Assembly: GCA_002914845.1 (NCBI GenBank) | Contig: JXTC01000032.1 | Coordinates: 624,705 to 688,704, forward strand | Origin: Trema orientale | Lineage: Eukaryota > Streptophyta > Magnoliopsida > Rosales > Cannabaceae | Direction: 5' to 3' | DNA: 64,000 nucleotides | Translations under genes and position numbers: made by a program | Notes under the pieces: model-generated | What the model was told of the DNA's origin: nothing | Databases searched by the model: none | The model's input: only the letters and a program-made list of their open reading frames with translations | In this document: one piece after another, positions 24,590-36,972 of the stretch | Numbering within the stretch: position 1 is the stretch's first letter | Layout of the letters: each line of letters begins with the position of its first letter

Positions 24590-26365
24590 TCAGTCATTAT
24601 CGGAGTTAACTCTTTTTCTCAATCCCATTTCCTGAATATCTAAACGAGAGGTTATCCCATCTTTTGTTTTTCTAGGGATGTTAAGAAGAGTCCCGATAAT
24701 ACTATCACAAATATTTTTCTCTATATGTATCACATCCAAATTATGTCTTAATAACAAAAATTTCCAATACCCCAATTCAAAAAAATTCGACTTTTTTTTC
24801 CAACATTCATATTCCCTTTCTCCTTCACCCTTTTTTTTTGTCCTTTTTTTCCCCCTTTTTTCCTCCCTTTTTCTATTTGTTCTTTGTCGCGATTTTGCTT
24901 TCCGTACTGAATATTAAGTTCACGAATTTTATCATAAATCGCTTCACTACTCGATGGTTCTGAGGCAACACTAAATTCTTTTTCACCATTAAATACCTTT
25001 GTGTATTTTCAAAATGGGTGATTTAAAGATAAAAACTGTCGATGACCCATATATCCTTCTTTCCTCCCATTTCTCAATCTTATGGCGTAGGTATCCTCAC
25101 TAAAAATAGGACATACTTTATAACCTTTCACACAATACCCAGACAAGTTTCCATATGCAAGAAAATTGTTGATTGTCCATAATAGAACAACTCATAGTAT
25201 AAAGTTCTCCTTTCTAAAGGAATCATAGCATTCAACCCCATCCTATAAAGTTTTCAAATCATCTACTAAGGGCACCAAATAGACATCAATATCATTGTCA
25301 GGTTGTTTATCTCCTGATATTAGTAATGTCAATATTGTAAATCTCCTTTTCATGCATAACCAAGGAGGAAGATTATAAATAGTAAGAATGACTGACCAAT
25401 AACTATAATTAGAACTTAGTGAACTATGAGGGTTAATGCTATATGCCGAAAGACCAAGACGAAGGTTTCTAGGATCTTCTCCAATTTTTTACTACATTTC
25501 ATCCACCTTCTTCCAAGCTGGTGAATCAGCAGAATGCCGAAGCTTGCCATCTTTTATTCTTTCTTCCTCATGCCATATTAATCGTTTCGCATGATCAGGA
25601 TTCCGGAATAAACATTTAAATCTTGGTATTGGAGGAATATACCACAAGACTTTAGCCGGTATTCCAACCTTCTTTTCTTTACTATTCTGTTTGTTTTTCC
25701 ATCTTGAACGTTGGCATTTAGGACAAGCTTTAGCTTCAACATACTCTTTTCTGTATAAGATGCAATTGTTTGGACATGCATGTATCTTTACGTACTCTAT
25801 GCCTAAGGCACGCAACGATTTTTTGGCATCATATGTAGAGGAAGGAATGTTATTACTGTCTGGAAGGATTTCTCTAAGAAATTCAAGTAACTGAGATAAA
25901 CTAGAGTCACTCCAACCGTTTCTAGCTTTCAAATTGAAAATTCTAACTAAGAATGACAATTTTGTGACTTTTGAATTAGGAAAAAGAGGGCTTTCGGCAT
26001 CTTCTAACAATTTTACAAGTTCCTCTAGACAATCAACAAAATATTCTTCGGTATCATTGACCATATCAACTAAGTGATCATCTTCCAAATCCATAAAAAT
26101 ATATTCTATACAAGCTCTTTTGTGAGAAACATATTCACTTTGTGATTTTTCCCCGTGCCACATCCACTTTGTACAGGACATATCCATCACATTCATACAC
26201 AAATGTTCTCTTATATCACCAAGTGTAATTTTTTTTCATGTTACCACACTTGATACATGAAGAGGGCATCATATTGGGATCATGACCATTTTTAATAGCA
26301 AATTTCAAAAAAGCTTCAACTCCTTCCTCATACTCTTTTTTCAATCTATTCTTCATTATCTAATT
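24590..26365 (-). pseudogene. TNP2-like CACTA transposase remnant
   Basis: Minus strand. N-terminal transposase-associated domain at about 26365-26150 (RLKKEYEEGVEAFLKFA, then SSCIKCGNM and KWMWHGE). The body continues through ACPNNCILYRKEY and KACPKCQRSRW, which form zinc-ribbon-like Cys pairs (about 25780-25690). It then reaches DDVYLVP-type text (NDIDVYLVPLVDDLKTL) and HNLDVIHIEKNICDSIIGTL near 24730. The longest uninterrupted piece is 25492-26202 (236 residues). Where the family has LSADG(I/F)NP, this copy has LSAYSINP, so a conserved acidic residue is lost. Several stops and frame changes follow. The frame around 24590 seems to run from the transposase tail straight into the second gene, suggesting an internal deletion. 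Confidence 0.85.
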
Positions 26366-27389
26366 TCTATTCATCTTAGCTAAATTTCTAAAAAAAAATT
26401 TGAATGAACCTCCCCTTATAAATGGACTAACCCTCCCTACAAATAAATACCAATACAACCATTCTAAATACTATAATCAATTCAAGCTCATGTATCACCA
26501 TTTCTCAATCATTTTCGATGTCAATATATTAATATAATTATACAAACATATTCACATTTAAGGTACTAATATTTTATACAAACTATCATCCACTAACCAA
26601 GCATCTAATTGATATAATTATCTCTAATTTAATAATAATTAAACACATTATAATCGCATTAACCATATTCAAGAGTTTCAACTCATAAATCATCAAAACC
26701 AAATACTAACTAAATTTTTTTTATATATTCTACTAACTAAGTGTCAAAACTTTATATTTATCTCTAAATTGACAATATTCTTTGAGAATATAATCAAATT
26801 CATTACTAAAATTATATTAACTATACTATAAAACATTATAAACATTACACATTATCACAAGTTATAACCTAATATATATAGAAAAATCTTAACATATATT
26901 ATACAAAGTCCTCTCATTTAACAATTACTAGTATAAAGGAATTAATTTAAAACCTAAAATTATCATTCAGACTAACTAAAAAAATAAATTTAAAAAATTT
27001 GAAAAAATAGGAAAAAATTCGGAAAAATACCTAAATTGCTCAAAATAGTATGTTTGAAGTAAAAATTGAAGGAGACTCCACAATACCGATCAAGAACAAA
27101 CTTAATACACATGAAAAAGAAAAAATCGCAGAATAGTCGGATTTTGTAGCGGTGAGCTGAGAAAATTTAAAATCTTTCTGGAATAAAATAGAGCTACAAA
27201 CACTTACAGATTCGAGAAGAAAATCCTATAGAAGTGTTGGGCTTGTCAAAAGGAAGAAAAGAAAACAAAAATCACCCAAAATAGTGGTGATTTGGCCGGA
27301 TAAGTCAAAGTTGGAAATGGAGAGGTGATTTCGCACTCTCGGGTCTGCTCGGAGAAGAAGAAGAAAGAAGACTGGGGCTGTGCTTGGCC

Positions 27390-27637
27390 CCGGTTTTAAG
27401 CCCTTACCACATCGCTTTTAGGGCGAGCGACGTGGTACCTGCCATGTGGACATACCACATCGCCTACCTCAGAAGCAACGTGGTATGTGATTCTGCCACG
27501 TCGCTTAGTATAAAAGCAATGTGGTTTTGGTAGATGTCACGTCACTTCTGTACGACAGACATGAGTTTATTACCACATCATTTGTTGCTCCATATGATGT
27601 GGTATAAGTGACGTGGTATATTGCTTTTTTAGCAGTG
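27390..27637. repeat. CACTA subterminal repeat array, right
   Basis: Same TACCACGTC/GACGTGGTA words as the left array (near 27407, 27429, 27451, 27478, 27499 and 27613), ending at the inverted CACTG terminus. It matches the left array in inverted orientation, which confirms both ends belong to one element. Confidence 0.85.
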
Positions 27638-27693
27638 ATGTTGTTTAATCGTTTGATGCACGGTATATATCGAGTCAAGTCAAGAGGTAACTT

Positions 27694-28256
27694 TGTCAAA
27701 AAAGAAAAATCACCACCAACTCTTGTCCTATATATCTAGAATTTTCTATGATATTATATCTGAAGCTTCAAGAAAGCTTCGGCAAATTAAGTTGGCAAGA
27801 GCAATAATTGTATTATATATTAGAAAAAGTCTTCAAAGCTTTAAGAAAAGCTTCTGCGGTGTATGTCGGCAATAATAGCCGAAATAACTAGAAATATCTA
27901 GTTTATGTGAGTTGGTTTATACAACCGAGTTTATGCAACTATAAATAAGGGACTTGATCCCTTCGGTGAGCATCAGTGAGTGCATAAATAATAGAGTGAA
28001 TGTGAGGTGTGTGAGTGCGGTCTTAGTTAGTGGATATAATATATATATATATATATATACAAGTGTGTGTCCATATGAGGTAAAGTAAAGTGAAGTGTTA
28101 GTAAAAAGTGTGAGTGCTTAGTCTATAAGATTGTGGTCCATTGTTAGGAGTATGTCTAAGTTTTGGCACTTTGTAAATACAAGCAGTGCTTGTTGTAATT
28201 ACTTTTTACTCTAATAAAAGTAATTACGTTATTTTTACCATGTGTTGTATATTGCA
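27694..28256 (+). repeat. 5' LTR of the copia fossil
   Basis: Pairs with 32870-33432 over its full length. Contains a TATAAATA box at about 27941, an (AT)n tract near 28040-28060 and an AATAAAAG poly(A)-like signal near 28214. The primer-binding site follows two bases after its end. Confidence 0.92.
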
Positions 28257-30341
28257 AATGGTATTAGAGCGGGTCGATTATAGGCCTAATCTGAGTAGTC
28301 ATTTGTTAAGCTTCTAATATTCGTGTGCGGTTTAGTATTGCAGAGTTTGTTTTTCAAAATCAAGCTTGCTTGGCATAGTTAATTTTTTTGCTGAGCCACG
28401 ATGGATGACCTTCAAGTGGTCAGTGGAACCAAGAAGCTTAACAATCATAATTACAACGCATGGTCAATGTATATAGAGTCTTATCTCCAAGGCCAAGACT
28501 TGTTGGAGATTATTGGCGGTAGTGAGACTACACAGCCAACGGATGCCGAGGCTCTAAAAAAGTGGAATGTCAGAGCCGTCAAGGCGATATTCACAATTAA
28601 GACCACGATAGAGGAAGAAATGCTTGAGCACATTTGAGAAGCAAAGACACCGAAGGACGCGTGGGACACGTTTGTGACGCTGCTCTCGAAGAAGAATGAT
28701 ACGAGGTTGCAACTTCTCGAGAATGAACACCTCTCCATCACGCAATGAGACATGACCATCGCTCAATATTTTGCAAAGGTAAAATCTCTTTGTCGGAAAT
28801 CTCTGTATTATATTCTACTGCTGGCATGTCAGAATCTAGAATTTGTAGATAATTATTTATGGATTATGGCCCGAGTACAGAAGCTTTATTACTGTAGTAC
28901 AAGGTTGGTCAAAACAAGCTTCTCTTATTGAGTTGAAGAATTTGCTAGCCGATCAAGAACCAATGGCTAAGCAAAATTTTGGGCCCTCACTAAAGGGTGA
29001 TGAAGAAGCACTCTTTAGTAATTACAAGAAAGATTGACATACACAAAATGCTGGCAGAGAATCAAGATGAGGTGATGATAGAGATAGTCAAAATGGAGAT
29101 TCGTAGCCAGGGGAAGCTCAGGAAAATGAAACGAAGGAGGCTGACCAAAGCAAAATAGAAGATCTGAGTAGAAATGCTACAATTGTGGAAAGAAGGGCCA
29201 CATCACCAAACATTATTGGTCCGAGAAGAAAGCAGCAGAGAGTAATGCAGCTACCTCAAGAGACGAACGAAGGAGCGACGACGAATAGGATGTCGAAATG
29301 TCTTTCACTATTGAAGAAAAAAAATTGACTACAACAACGATTGGATAGTCGACTCAGGATGTTCAGATCACATGACAGGTGACAAGGAAAAGTTACAGAA
29401 CATGGCTGAGTATAAAGTAGGTCGAGTAGTGGGCACGACCAATAACTTGAGATTACCAATTGCCCATATTGGTAAAACAGTAATTGTGCTCCGATTCAAC
29501 TCAAACCAAGTGGCGCTCTAAGATGTCTATCACGTGCCTAGAATGAAGAAGATTCTGCTATCAGTAACGCAACTAATGGCATCAGGAAACTACGTGTTGT
29601 TTGGACCGCGTGATATTAAGGTGTATCAAGATCTTAAGATTTCCGGTACACCCACATTGGAGGGATGATGACTAGAGTCGATCTACGTGATGTCAGCAGA
29701 GTATGCCTATATTGACAAAGTGTGGAAGAATGAAACAGCAAATTTATAGCATGCAAGATTAGGACACATCAGCTATCACAAACTGAAGGTGATAATGAAG
29801 AGGACTATGCTCAAGGGTCTTTCTCAACTCGATGTTAGAGTAGAAACCATTTGTGCCAGATGTCAATACGGTAAAGAAGATCAGTTACTGTATAAAAACT
29901 CAAAGTTCAAAGCAAGAGCATCACTGGAGCTGATTCATTCTGATGTTTTTGGACCTATCAAACAATCATCAATTGGCGGGATGCGCTACATAGTACCTTT
30001 ATTGACGATTTCTCGAGGTACCTTTGGGTTTTCTTTATAAAAGAAAAATCCAAAACGTTTGCAAAATTTAAAGAATTTAAAGAAGTAATAGAAGGAGAAG
30101 TCGGAAAGAAGATCCAGTGCTTACGCACCGACAATGGTGGAGAATCTTCATTAAATGAATTCTCGCAGTATTTACGAGAATGTCATATACACCATGAGTT
30201 TACGTGTGCAAATATGCCACAGCAGAACAGTGTAGCAGAGAGGAAGAATCGACACCTTACAGAGACATGTTGAAGCATGCTATATGCAAAAAATGTGCTA
30301 GGCAAATTTTAAGCGGAATATATGAAGACAGCTACTAATAT

Positions 30342-30742
30342 TGTAATACCACTGGGCTTCACCCAAAAGTGCTAGCTTAAAGGTACTTTTGGGCTCATAG
30401 ATCATCACTTAAATATCATGATCTTCCCAGAGCATACTAGATGTAGGACTTGGGGCATTACAATCTCCCCTCGTTAAAGGCCTAGTGTCCTCGTTAGGGG
30501 GTCCACATTCAATAGCCCACATATAACTCATATGGGCGGGGTCCACACTCACCACGATTCTGGCTTGTGGCAGCCTTCCAAGACCTACACAGATATGGAC
30601 TGGGTCGGCTCTGATACCAAATATAACACCACTGGACTTCACCCAAAAGTGCTTACTTGAAGGTACTTTTGGGCTCATAGACTATCACTTAGATACCATG
30701 ATCTTCCCAGAGCATACCCAATATGGGACTTGGGGCATTACA
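30342..30742 (-). mobile_element. TRIM (miniature LTR element) inside the copia fossil
   Basis: 401 bp with two direct repeats of 121 bp, 30342-30462 and 30622-30742. Read on the minus strand each starts TGTAATGCCCC. Next to the right-hand repeat lies a 13-base match to the initiator-Met primer-binding site (TGGTATCAGAGCC, complement of 30607-30619). Next to the left-hand repeat lies a purine-rich tract GAGGGGAGA. There is no coding capacity. The structure defines a terminal-repeat retrotransposon in miniature, antisense to its host, interrupting the integrase region. Flanking pentamers (AATAT and CATGT) match only partly. It is younger than the copia element it sits in. Confidence 0.9.
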
Positions 30743-32869
30743 CATGTAATCAACAGACTTCTGCAGGCAAAGCTAAGGTTCGTCTCACCCTTTGAGAAAC
30801 TATGGGGTACTAAACCTGCAGTTGGTCATTTTCGAGTTTTTGGCTGTGTTTGCTACGTATTCGTGCCTAGTCACTTATGTAGTAAGTTCGACAAAAAAGG
30901 CGATCTGATGTATCTTTGTTTGATACGACAACCAAAGGAAAGGGTGGAGATATTGCGACCTGACTAATGGTCAGTGCTATACTTTAAGAAATGTGGTGTT
31001 CGATGAAACATCATCATGGTGGTCGCCACGGAAGGATGAGCAACCAGACTCGAAAGAAATAGAAGATAGAATACAACAAAAGATGGGGAAGCAAATTGTT
31101 GAGATACGATCGAGTCCCAAAGCAACTGAAGAAGAATAGAGTAACGAAGATGATATCGAGCACAAAGCGACTCGGAGTCCCTGGCAAACAGGTGTTCATC
31201 AAAGACCGGCAAAAGATGTTTGACCAAGGCAAGAAGGAGAAATGAGTTCACAGTCACAACCTCGAAGGTCAACTAGAATACGAAGGCCAAATCCCAAGTA
31301 TGTTAACGCAGCTGTAGCAGAAGAAAACGGTCCAAAAGAGCCTGATACGTATGAAGAAGCATCTCAAAACTCTGAATGGATACAAGCTATGAAAAAGGAA
31401 ATTGATGCACTAGAGAAGAATCAAACTTAGGAGTTGGTACCAAAGTCAACAGATATAAAACCCATTTCCTACAAACGGGTTTACAAGATCAAAACACGTC
31501 CTGATGGGTTAATTGAGAGATACAAGGCTCGATTAGTAGTTCGAGGCTTTTCTCAGTAGTATAGGTTGTATTACGATGAAACATTCAGTCCAGTCACTAA
31601 GATTATAATAGTACGAGTCTTATTAGCACTTGCTGCAATTAAAGATTGGAAATTATGGTAGATGGATGTGAAGAATGCATTTCTGCGTGGAGAGCTAGAT
31701 CGAGAAATTTATATGGTCCAACCGATGGGTTTCGAGGATAAAATTCATCCTGAGTATGTCTGTAAGCTGAAAAGGGCACTATATGGATTGAAGCAATTTC
31801 TGAGAGCATGGTATGGAAAGATTGCTGAATTCTTGATGAAAAGTGGATATTGAATGGCTCATGCATACTCTAGTCTATTTGTAAAAGTGAAAGAAGCAAA
31901 AATAGCAATTGTGCTGGTATATATGGATGATCTTATCATTACTGGAGACGATGAAATAGAAGTTCGTCAAACAAAAGAGAACTTGTCCGTTTGCTTTCAA
32001 ATGAAAGAGCTTGGAGAACTTAAACACTTCCTTGGACTGGAACTTGATCACACAAAGGAAGGTTTATTTCTTTATCAATAGAAATATGCAAATGATTTGT
32101 TGTAGAAATTTGGGATGCTTGACTGCAAGCCCATCTTTACACCTATTGAAGTTAATGCCAAGCTATGTGTACACGAAGACAAAGACTTAGAAGATGGGAC
32201 AATGTATCGGCAACTAGTGGGTAGTCTAATCTACCTAATGCTGACTCGACCAGATATTTCTTATGCACTTAGAGTAGTAAGCCGATATATGCAGTTTGGT
32301 GGATACTTAGGTACGTTAAAGATACAATGGACTACAATCTCCTTTATAAGAAAAGTGATGAGTGTAAGCTAATTGGCTATTGTGATTCTGATTATGTCGG
32401 AGATTATGATACAAGATGATCAACTACTGGATATGCTGGATATGTTTTCAAGCTTGGTGCGGGACCAATTTCATGGTATAGTAAGAGACAACCAACAGTA
32501 TCGTTATCAACAATAGAAGCTGAGTATAGAGCAGCAGCGATGGCGGCTCAGGAAAGCACATGGCTAGTAAGGTAATAAAGGACTTATACCAATATACAGA
32601 CTATCTGATGCCACTCTTCTATGTCAATCAGTCTGCTATTCGTCTAGCGAAGAATCCAGTATTCTATGCCCGAACTAAACATAAAGTTCACTATCATTTT
32701 CTCAGGGAGAAAGTGCTACAAGAAGAACTTGAAATACATCAAGTTAGAACTAAAGATCAAGTTGCGGACTTGTTCACGAAAGGGCTCAGTTTTACAACTT
32801 TTTAGAAATTCATAGAGCAACTTAATATGATTGGAAAGAAGAATTTGACGAGTTGGTGTTGAGGGGGAG

Positions 32870-33432
32870 TGTCAACAAAAAAATCACCACCAACTCTTGT
32901 CCTATATATCTAGAATTTTCTGTGATGTTATATCTGAGGCTTCAAGAAATCTTCGGCAAATTATGTTGGCAAGAGCAATAATTGTATATATATATTAGAA
33001 AAAGTCTTAGAATCTTCAAGAAAAGCATCTGCGGTGTATGTCGGCAATAATAGCGAAAATAACTAGAAATATCTAGTTTATGTGAGTCGGTTTATACAAC
33101 CGACTTTATGCAACTACAAATAAGGGACTTGGTCCCTTCAGTGAGCATCAGTGAGTGCACAAATAATAGAGTGAATGTGAGGTGTGTGAGTGTGGTCTTA
33201 GTTAGTAGATATATATATATATATATATATACAAGTGTGTGTCCACGTGAGGTAAAGTAAAGTGAAGTGTTAGTAAAGTAGAAAGTGTGAGTGCCTAGTG
33301 TATAAATTGTAGTCCGTTGTTAGGAGTGTGTCTAAGTCTTGGCACTTCGTTAATACAGGCAGTTTTTGTTGTAATTACTTTTTACTATAATATAAGTAAT
33401 TACGTTATTTTTACCACGTGTTATATCTTACA
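32870..33432 (+). repeat. 3' LTR of the copia fossil
   Basis: Full-length partner of 27694-28256, directly after the polypurine tract. It has the same TATA-like box, (AT)n tract (33209-33231) and AGTAATTAC-type end. Divergence between the two LTRs is spread evenly, as expected for age rather than gene conversion of a block. Confidence 0.92.
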
Positions 33433-34039
33433 AACTACACATATGAGTTACACAAGGGTGAATTTAGAACTTTACACTTCCGAAAGGTTGTTAGTTTTTT
33501 TCTATTTATTAGCCAAAAAAAAAGGCAAGTTGAACTTAGAAGACTTGTGCTCTTGTGAAATAAGTAGTTCTTTTTTAATTAAATGAAAAAAAAAAGAGAG
33601 AGAAAAATAATAATAAAAGGATGTTGTAACTAGACTATTAGGCGCGCGCTGCACCTAACTGGTTATGCACGACTGTAAACTTTAATGTGGTCATGTTTAG
33701 TACACTGTATAAGGAATTTGTATTATATTAATTAAATATAATATTATGTTTGGTTGCGCTTTTGTATAGTACTATTTAATACAACATCAAAATTTAATAC
33801 AATACGGAAAAAAATGTCTATATTACGCTATATTATAACATTGATTCTCATCACTTTCTTTATTAATAATTTCTCTCTCAGCACTTTCTTTTTCTCTATT
33901 TTCTCTCACATCCATTTCTCTTCTCTTCAAAACTTTATCCTTTTCAAAAGTGGTATTTTTCTAAATACTTTTAAAATTGGTATTTTTCAAAAATTGAAAT
34001 TAAAACGTGGTATTTTAAAAAAATAATTTTTGAAGAGAC
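33433..34039. other. gene-free stretch between copia fossil and Helitron
   Basis: AT-rich, with pyrimidine-rich sequence near 33850-33950 and repeated TGGTATTTTT words near 33950-34020. No gene or element end was recognised. The end of the Helitron B helicase similarity falls at about 34040. Confidence 0.35.
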
Positions 34040-34806
34040 CAGATGTAAAGACTTCATTTTCTAAATAAATACCTACTTTATTTAGTGATTGTCCTTGACT
34101 TTTATTTATTGTCATTGCATAACTGGTTTTTATACGAAATTATCATCTTTTTCAGGTAAATTACCATCGTGATTCATTTACAATCATTTCTATCCTTGGA
34201 ATATAGACTTTTTCATTTTCATTATTTGAATTTATAATTTGGCCTTCTATGATTCTATTTGTTAATTATGTGATCATGAGTCTTGTGCTATTACATAATT
34301 CTATTGATTGATTTAAATTTCGTAGTAACATTATTGGAGTTCCAACCTTGAGATTTAATTTATGTGGTGGTATACCGTTAAAATTCAAAGTAAGCAAAAA
34401 TTCTTGAGGGTATAATAGGTTGAGTTCATCAATATTTTGTGTTGAAGCTATTATTATGCCATAACTATAATAAGTTTTTGATTCGTTAGGTATTAAGGAC
34501 AATATATATTTATTTATATCATCAGCTGTTTTATTTTTTGGCGTTATTATTGCTCTGTATCGTATATAGTTGATATTATGAAATTTTTTTTCGAAATCAT
34601 CATATGTCATTGTTGAGATTTTTTCAATTGAATTTTATTCGTATTGTATTATATATTTTTCTGGTATTTTAATCTATGTTGCATCTTCATTTTCAGGATC
34701 CTTTATTCCTTCTACAGCGCCGTTCCCAACACTTAATGTCCATTTTGAAAATTTTAGAATTTCTTTTTTTTTTCTTGTTCTGTAGTATTAGGGTTTTTTA
34801 GTCTTT
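34040..34806 (-). pseudogene. Helitron B helicase, C-terminal part (detached)
   Basis: The minus strand encodes the distal part of a PIF1-type Helitron helicase. It starts with words RLKNPNTTEQE near 34806, continues through NKTADDINKYIL and LNFNGIPPHKLNLKVGTPIM with LLRNLNQS, and reaches TINKSQGQSL, ending near YLENEVFT at about 34045. It corresponds closely to 41940-42700 of Helitron A. It begins just where the helicase piece at 45690-46310 stops, so the two are one gene separated by about 10.9 kb. Stops occur at several points. The family terminus (the HDQLYVALSQVTTPKG part of copy A) is missing. Confidence 0.8.
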
Positions 34807-35580
34807 TCACTTAAAAACTGATTGGGTATCAATGTAGGTTCGTATTCTCTAGTTTTAAGTCATCAAACTTGGCTCTATATAAAGCAGTCCTCAAAAACTA
34901 GCCGTTTTCGACCGTTACTGGCTGTCTGCCAGAAAAGTGGTCGACCACTTTTAAAAGTGGTCGACCATTTTTACTAGCCGTTGGAGTTTGAAAGCGACAT
35001 TTCAGCTCCAACGGCCGAATGGCCGAGAAAAGTGGTCGACCACTGGTGGTCGACCATTTTTGGTCTAGAAACCATAAAATGGTTTCCTTGGATCCTTTTT
35101 GGTCGAATTTTTGAAATTCATTTTTCTAATTATATTTAATGCAACAAAAAGATTTTTTGACTAGAAAAATACTTGAGACCAAATTCTCAAACAATTAAAC
35201 GTACACTTATTTTAGGCTTAGACTAAGTTCAAAAATGTCTTTAGAAAATTCTTTTGAAGAAAGAGTGAGCCATTTCAAAGAGAATTTAAGTGCAAAGTAA
35301 TAAATCAAGTACAAGACTATTAGTAAGATAAAAACCTATTGACACATCTTGAGTCTTGTTTCTTGATGTCCATCTTCAAGCTCTATGATTTTCCCAATAA
35401 TGCTTTATTCTTGAAGATTTGATTTCTTAAGATATTTGGATTCTATTTCAACTTTATAGCTACAAACTCAAGTCAATCATTAGTAACTAAATCATATGTT
35501 TGTTATTATCAAAATAAGAAAAGATTGAAGGCCACATTTGTCAACACTTGGTTCTGCTATGTTCTTCTATCTTTTTATGG
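34807..35580. other. unassigned segment with repeated GGTCGACC palindromes
   Basis: First part of the DNA that splits the Helitron B helicase. It has a TATA-like box (CTATATAAAGC near 34876). Four or more AGTGGTCGACCA palindromes lie at about 34939-34971 and 35033-35057, and a GCTCCAACGGCC/CTAGCCGTTGGAG inverted pair lies near 34975-35015. No protein. It could be the 5' end of Helitron A or a separate small insertion at the junction; the boundaries are not clear. Confidence 0.35.
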
Positions 35581-35614
35581 TATTTTCTTCCTCTAAATCT
35601 TTGTTATATTGTAA

Positions 35615-35976
35615 TTTTTTTGTTGCTATTTTATCTCTATTTTTTATTGTTCTTTATTAGATTTTTGTTTATGATTATGTATGAAATAATCTCTGTTGCT
35701 TTTAATTTATTTTGCCGATGAACTCTCGGATGACAATGTTTTTTAGGTTAGTCTATTGTATTTGTCTTTTGGATTTATTTTGGATTTTGATGTATTTTTT
35801 TGGTGCTATTTTCTCTCTGTTTTTTATTGTTCTTCATTAGATTTTTGTCCATGTTCATCTATGAAATAATCTCTGTTATTCTTAATTTATTTTGCCGATG
35901 AACTCTCTGATGACTATGTTTTTTGGGATTATTCTATTGTATTTATCTTTCGGATTTGTTTTGAATTTTGATCTAT
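35615..35976 (+). repeat. tandem duplication, about 181-bp unit, two copies
   Basis: 35615-35795 and 35796-35976 share TTTTTTATTGTTCTT, ATGAAATAATCTCTGTT and TTTATTTTGCCGATGAACTC in the same order, with scattered differences. It lies in the T-rich 5' region of Helitron A. Confidence 0.75.
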
Positions 35977-36972
35977 AGACATAGGCCTTATTTTTGAATT
36001 ATTTTCGTTGGGCATTTCACTTATATAACTGGTATTATTTTGATAGTCATGAAAATTCTTTTTTTTTTTAACTACTGTGATGTTTTTGCTCTTTTTTCCT
36101 CTGTTCTAAAGTCTGAGAAAAAATATATGTATATATATTTATGTATGTATGTATGTATATTGATTTCTAGATATTTTGCATTTTTGTCTCTAGATTTCTA
36201 GAGTATTTTCTAGATTATTCTCGGAATTTTCTCTTTTTCATCTTTCTTTGATATTTGTTATCTATTTTAGGTTTTTTTCCATGTGAATGATGATTTTTGT
36301 TTCTATTTTTAATTTTTGTTTCTATTTTTAATGATATGTATACTTGCTTTATCTGATTTTTGTTATTTGTTTTAGATTTTTTTTTCATGTTAATGATAAT
36401 CTCTGTTTTTGCTTTTAATAATATGTCCTTTTGCATTTATGATTTCAGACCTTTTTAATACAAATTTAATTAATACTTTCCTGATTTTTTTTATATTATT
36501 CAGATTGAAAAAAAAAAAGCGAGAAAACAAAAAAGAAAATTTGACAACAGAGTATAATAATGAGAAAAAATTTTATTATAATATATTTTTGGAGCTTTTA
36601 GTTATTTTTAAGAAGATAATGTTTATTTTTATTCTCTGTTTACTTTAGCTTTTTGTGCTTAATAAGTTTTTGTATGTTTTTAAATATATATATATATATA
36701 TTTTTTACATGTTCCTTTAAAATGTTGCTACCTGTTTACGTTAGTTTTAGTTCAATACCTTCTATATATATTACTCGCTGTTGTTTAGGTTATTTACCCT
36801 GCTTTCTATACTTTTCTTCTCTCTACGCCTTTTGTTACCTACAACCCGCTGAGCTTACTACTACATTTCTTGACCATATTTATTGCTCTTTGATAACCTT
36901 TTCTGCTGTTTGTGTAACCTGTGCTTTTCTGAAAGTTAGTTTTAAGAGCTTCTTCTGCAACTATTTCAGTTA

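Larger units (their letters stand above)
22243..27637 (-). mobile_element. CACTA (En/Spm-like) DNA transposon, about 5.4 kb
   Basis: Begins CACTACTATAGAAA at 22243 and ends with the reverse of CACTGCTAAAAAAG at 27637, so it has CACTA/CACTG termini. Flanking triplets ACG (22240-22242) and ATG (27638-27640) differ at one base, compatible with the 3-bp duplication of this superfamily plus a C-to-T change. Both subterminal regions are packed with ACGTGGTA/TACCACGT words, typical transposase-binding repeats. Two genes lie on the minus strand: a TNP2-like transposase and a second gene with a Ulp1-like cysteine protease domain. Both are decayed, so the element is non-autonomous now. Confidence 0.9.
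27694..33432 (+). mobile_element. Ty1/copia fossil with both LTRs, about 5.7 kb
   Basis: Two LTRs of 563 bp (27694-28256 and 32870-33432), both starting TGTCAA and ending in CA. A primer-binding site of the initiator-Met type (TGGTATTAGAGC) starts at 28259, and the polypurine tract GAGGGGGAG lies at 32861-32869. Flanking pentamers AACTT and AACTA match at 4 of 5. Domains in order: gag from 28401 (LNNHNYNAWSMYIESYL), zinc-knuckle-like CYNCGKKGH near 29175, protease [10 protein letters not shown] near 29350, integrase near 29750-30250, reverse transcriptase MDVKNAFLRGE at 31662 and YMDDLIITG near 31920, RNase [11 protein letters not shown] near 32515. LTRs are about 92-93% alike by eye, suggesting an age of a few million years. 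It is broken, with roughly ten or more breaks, and carries a TRIM insertion. Confidence 0.95.

Noticed and set aside
28259-28270. tRNA-like word TGGTATTAGAGC
   Set aside because: It is the primer-binding site of the copia fossil, not a tRNA gene; no cloverleaf surrounds it.
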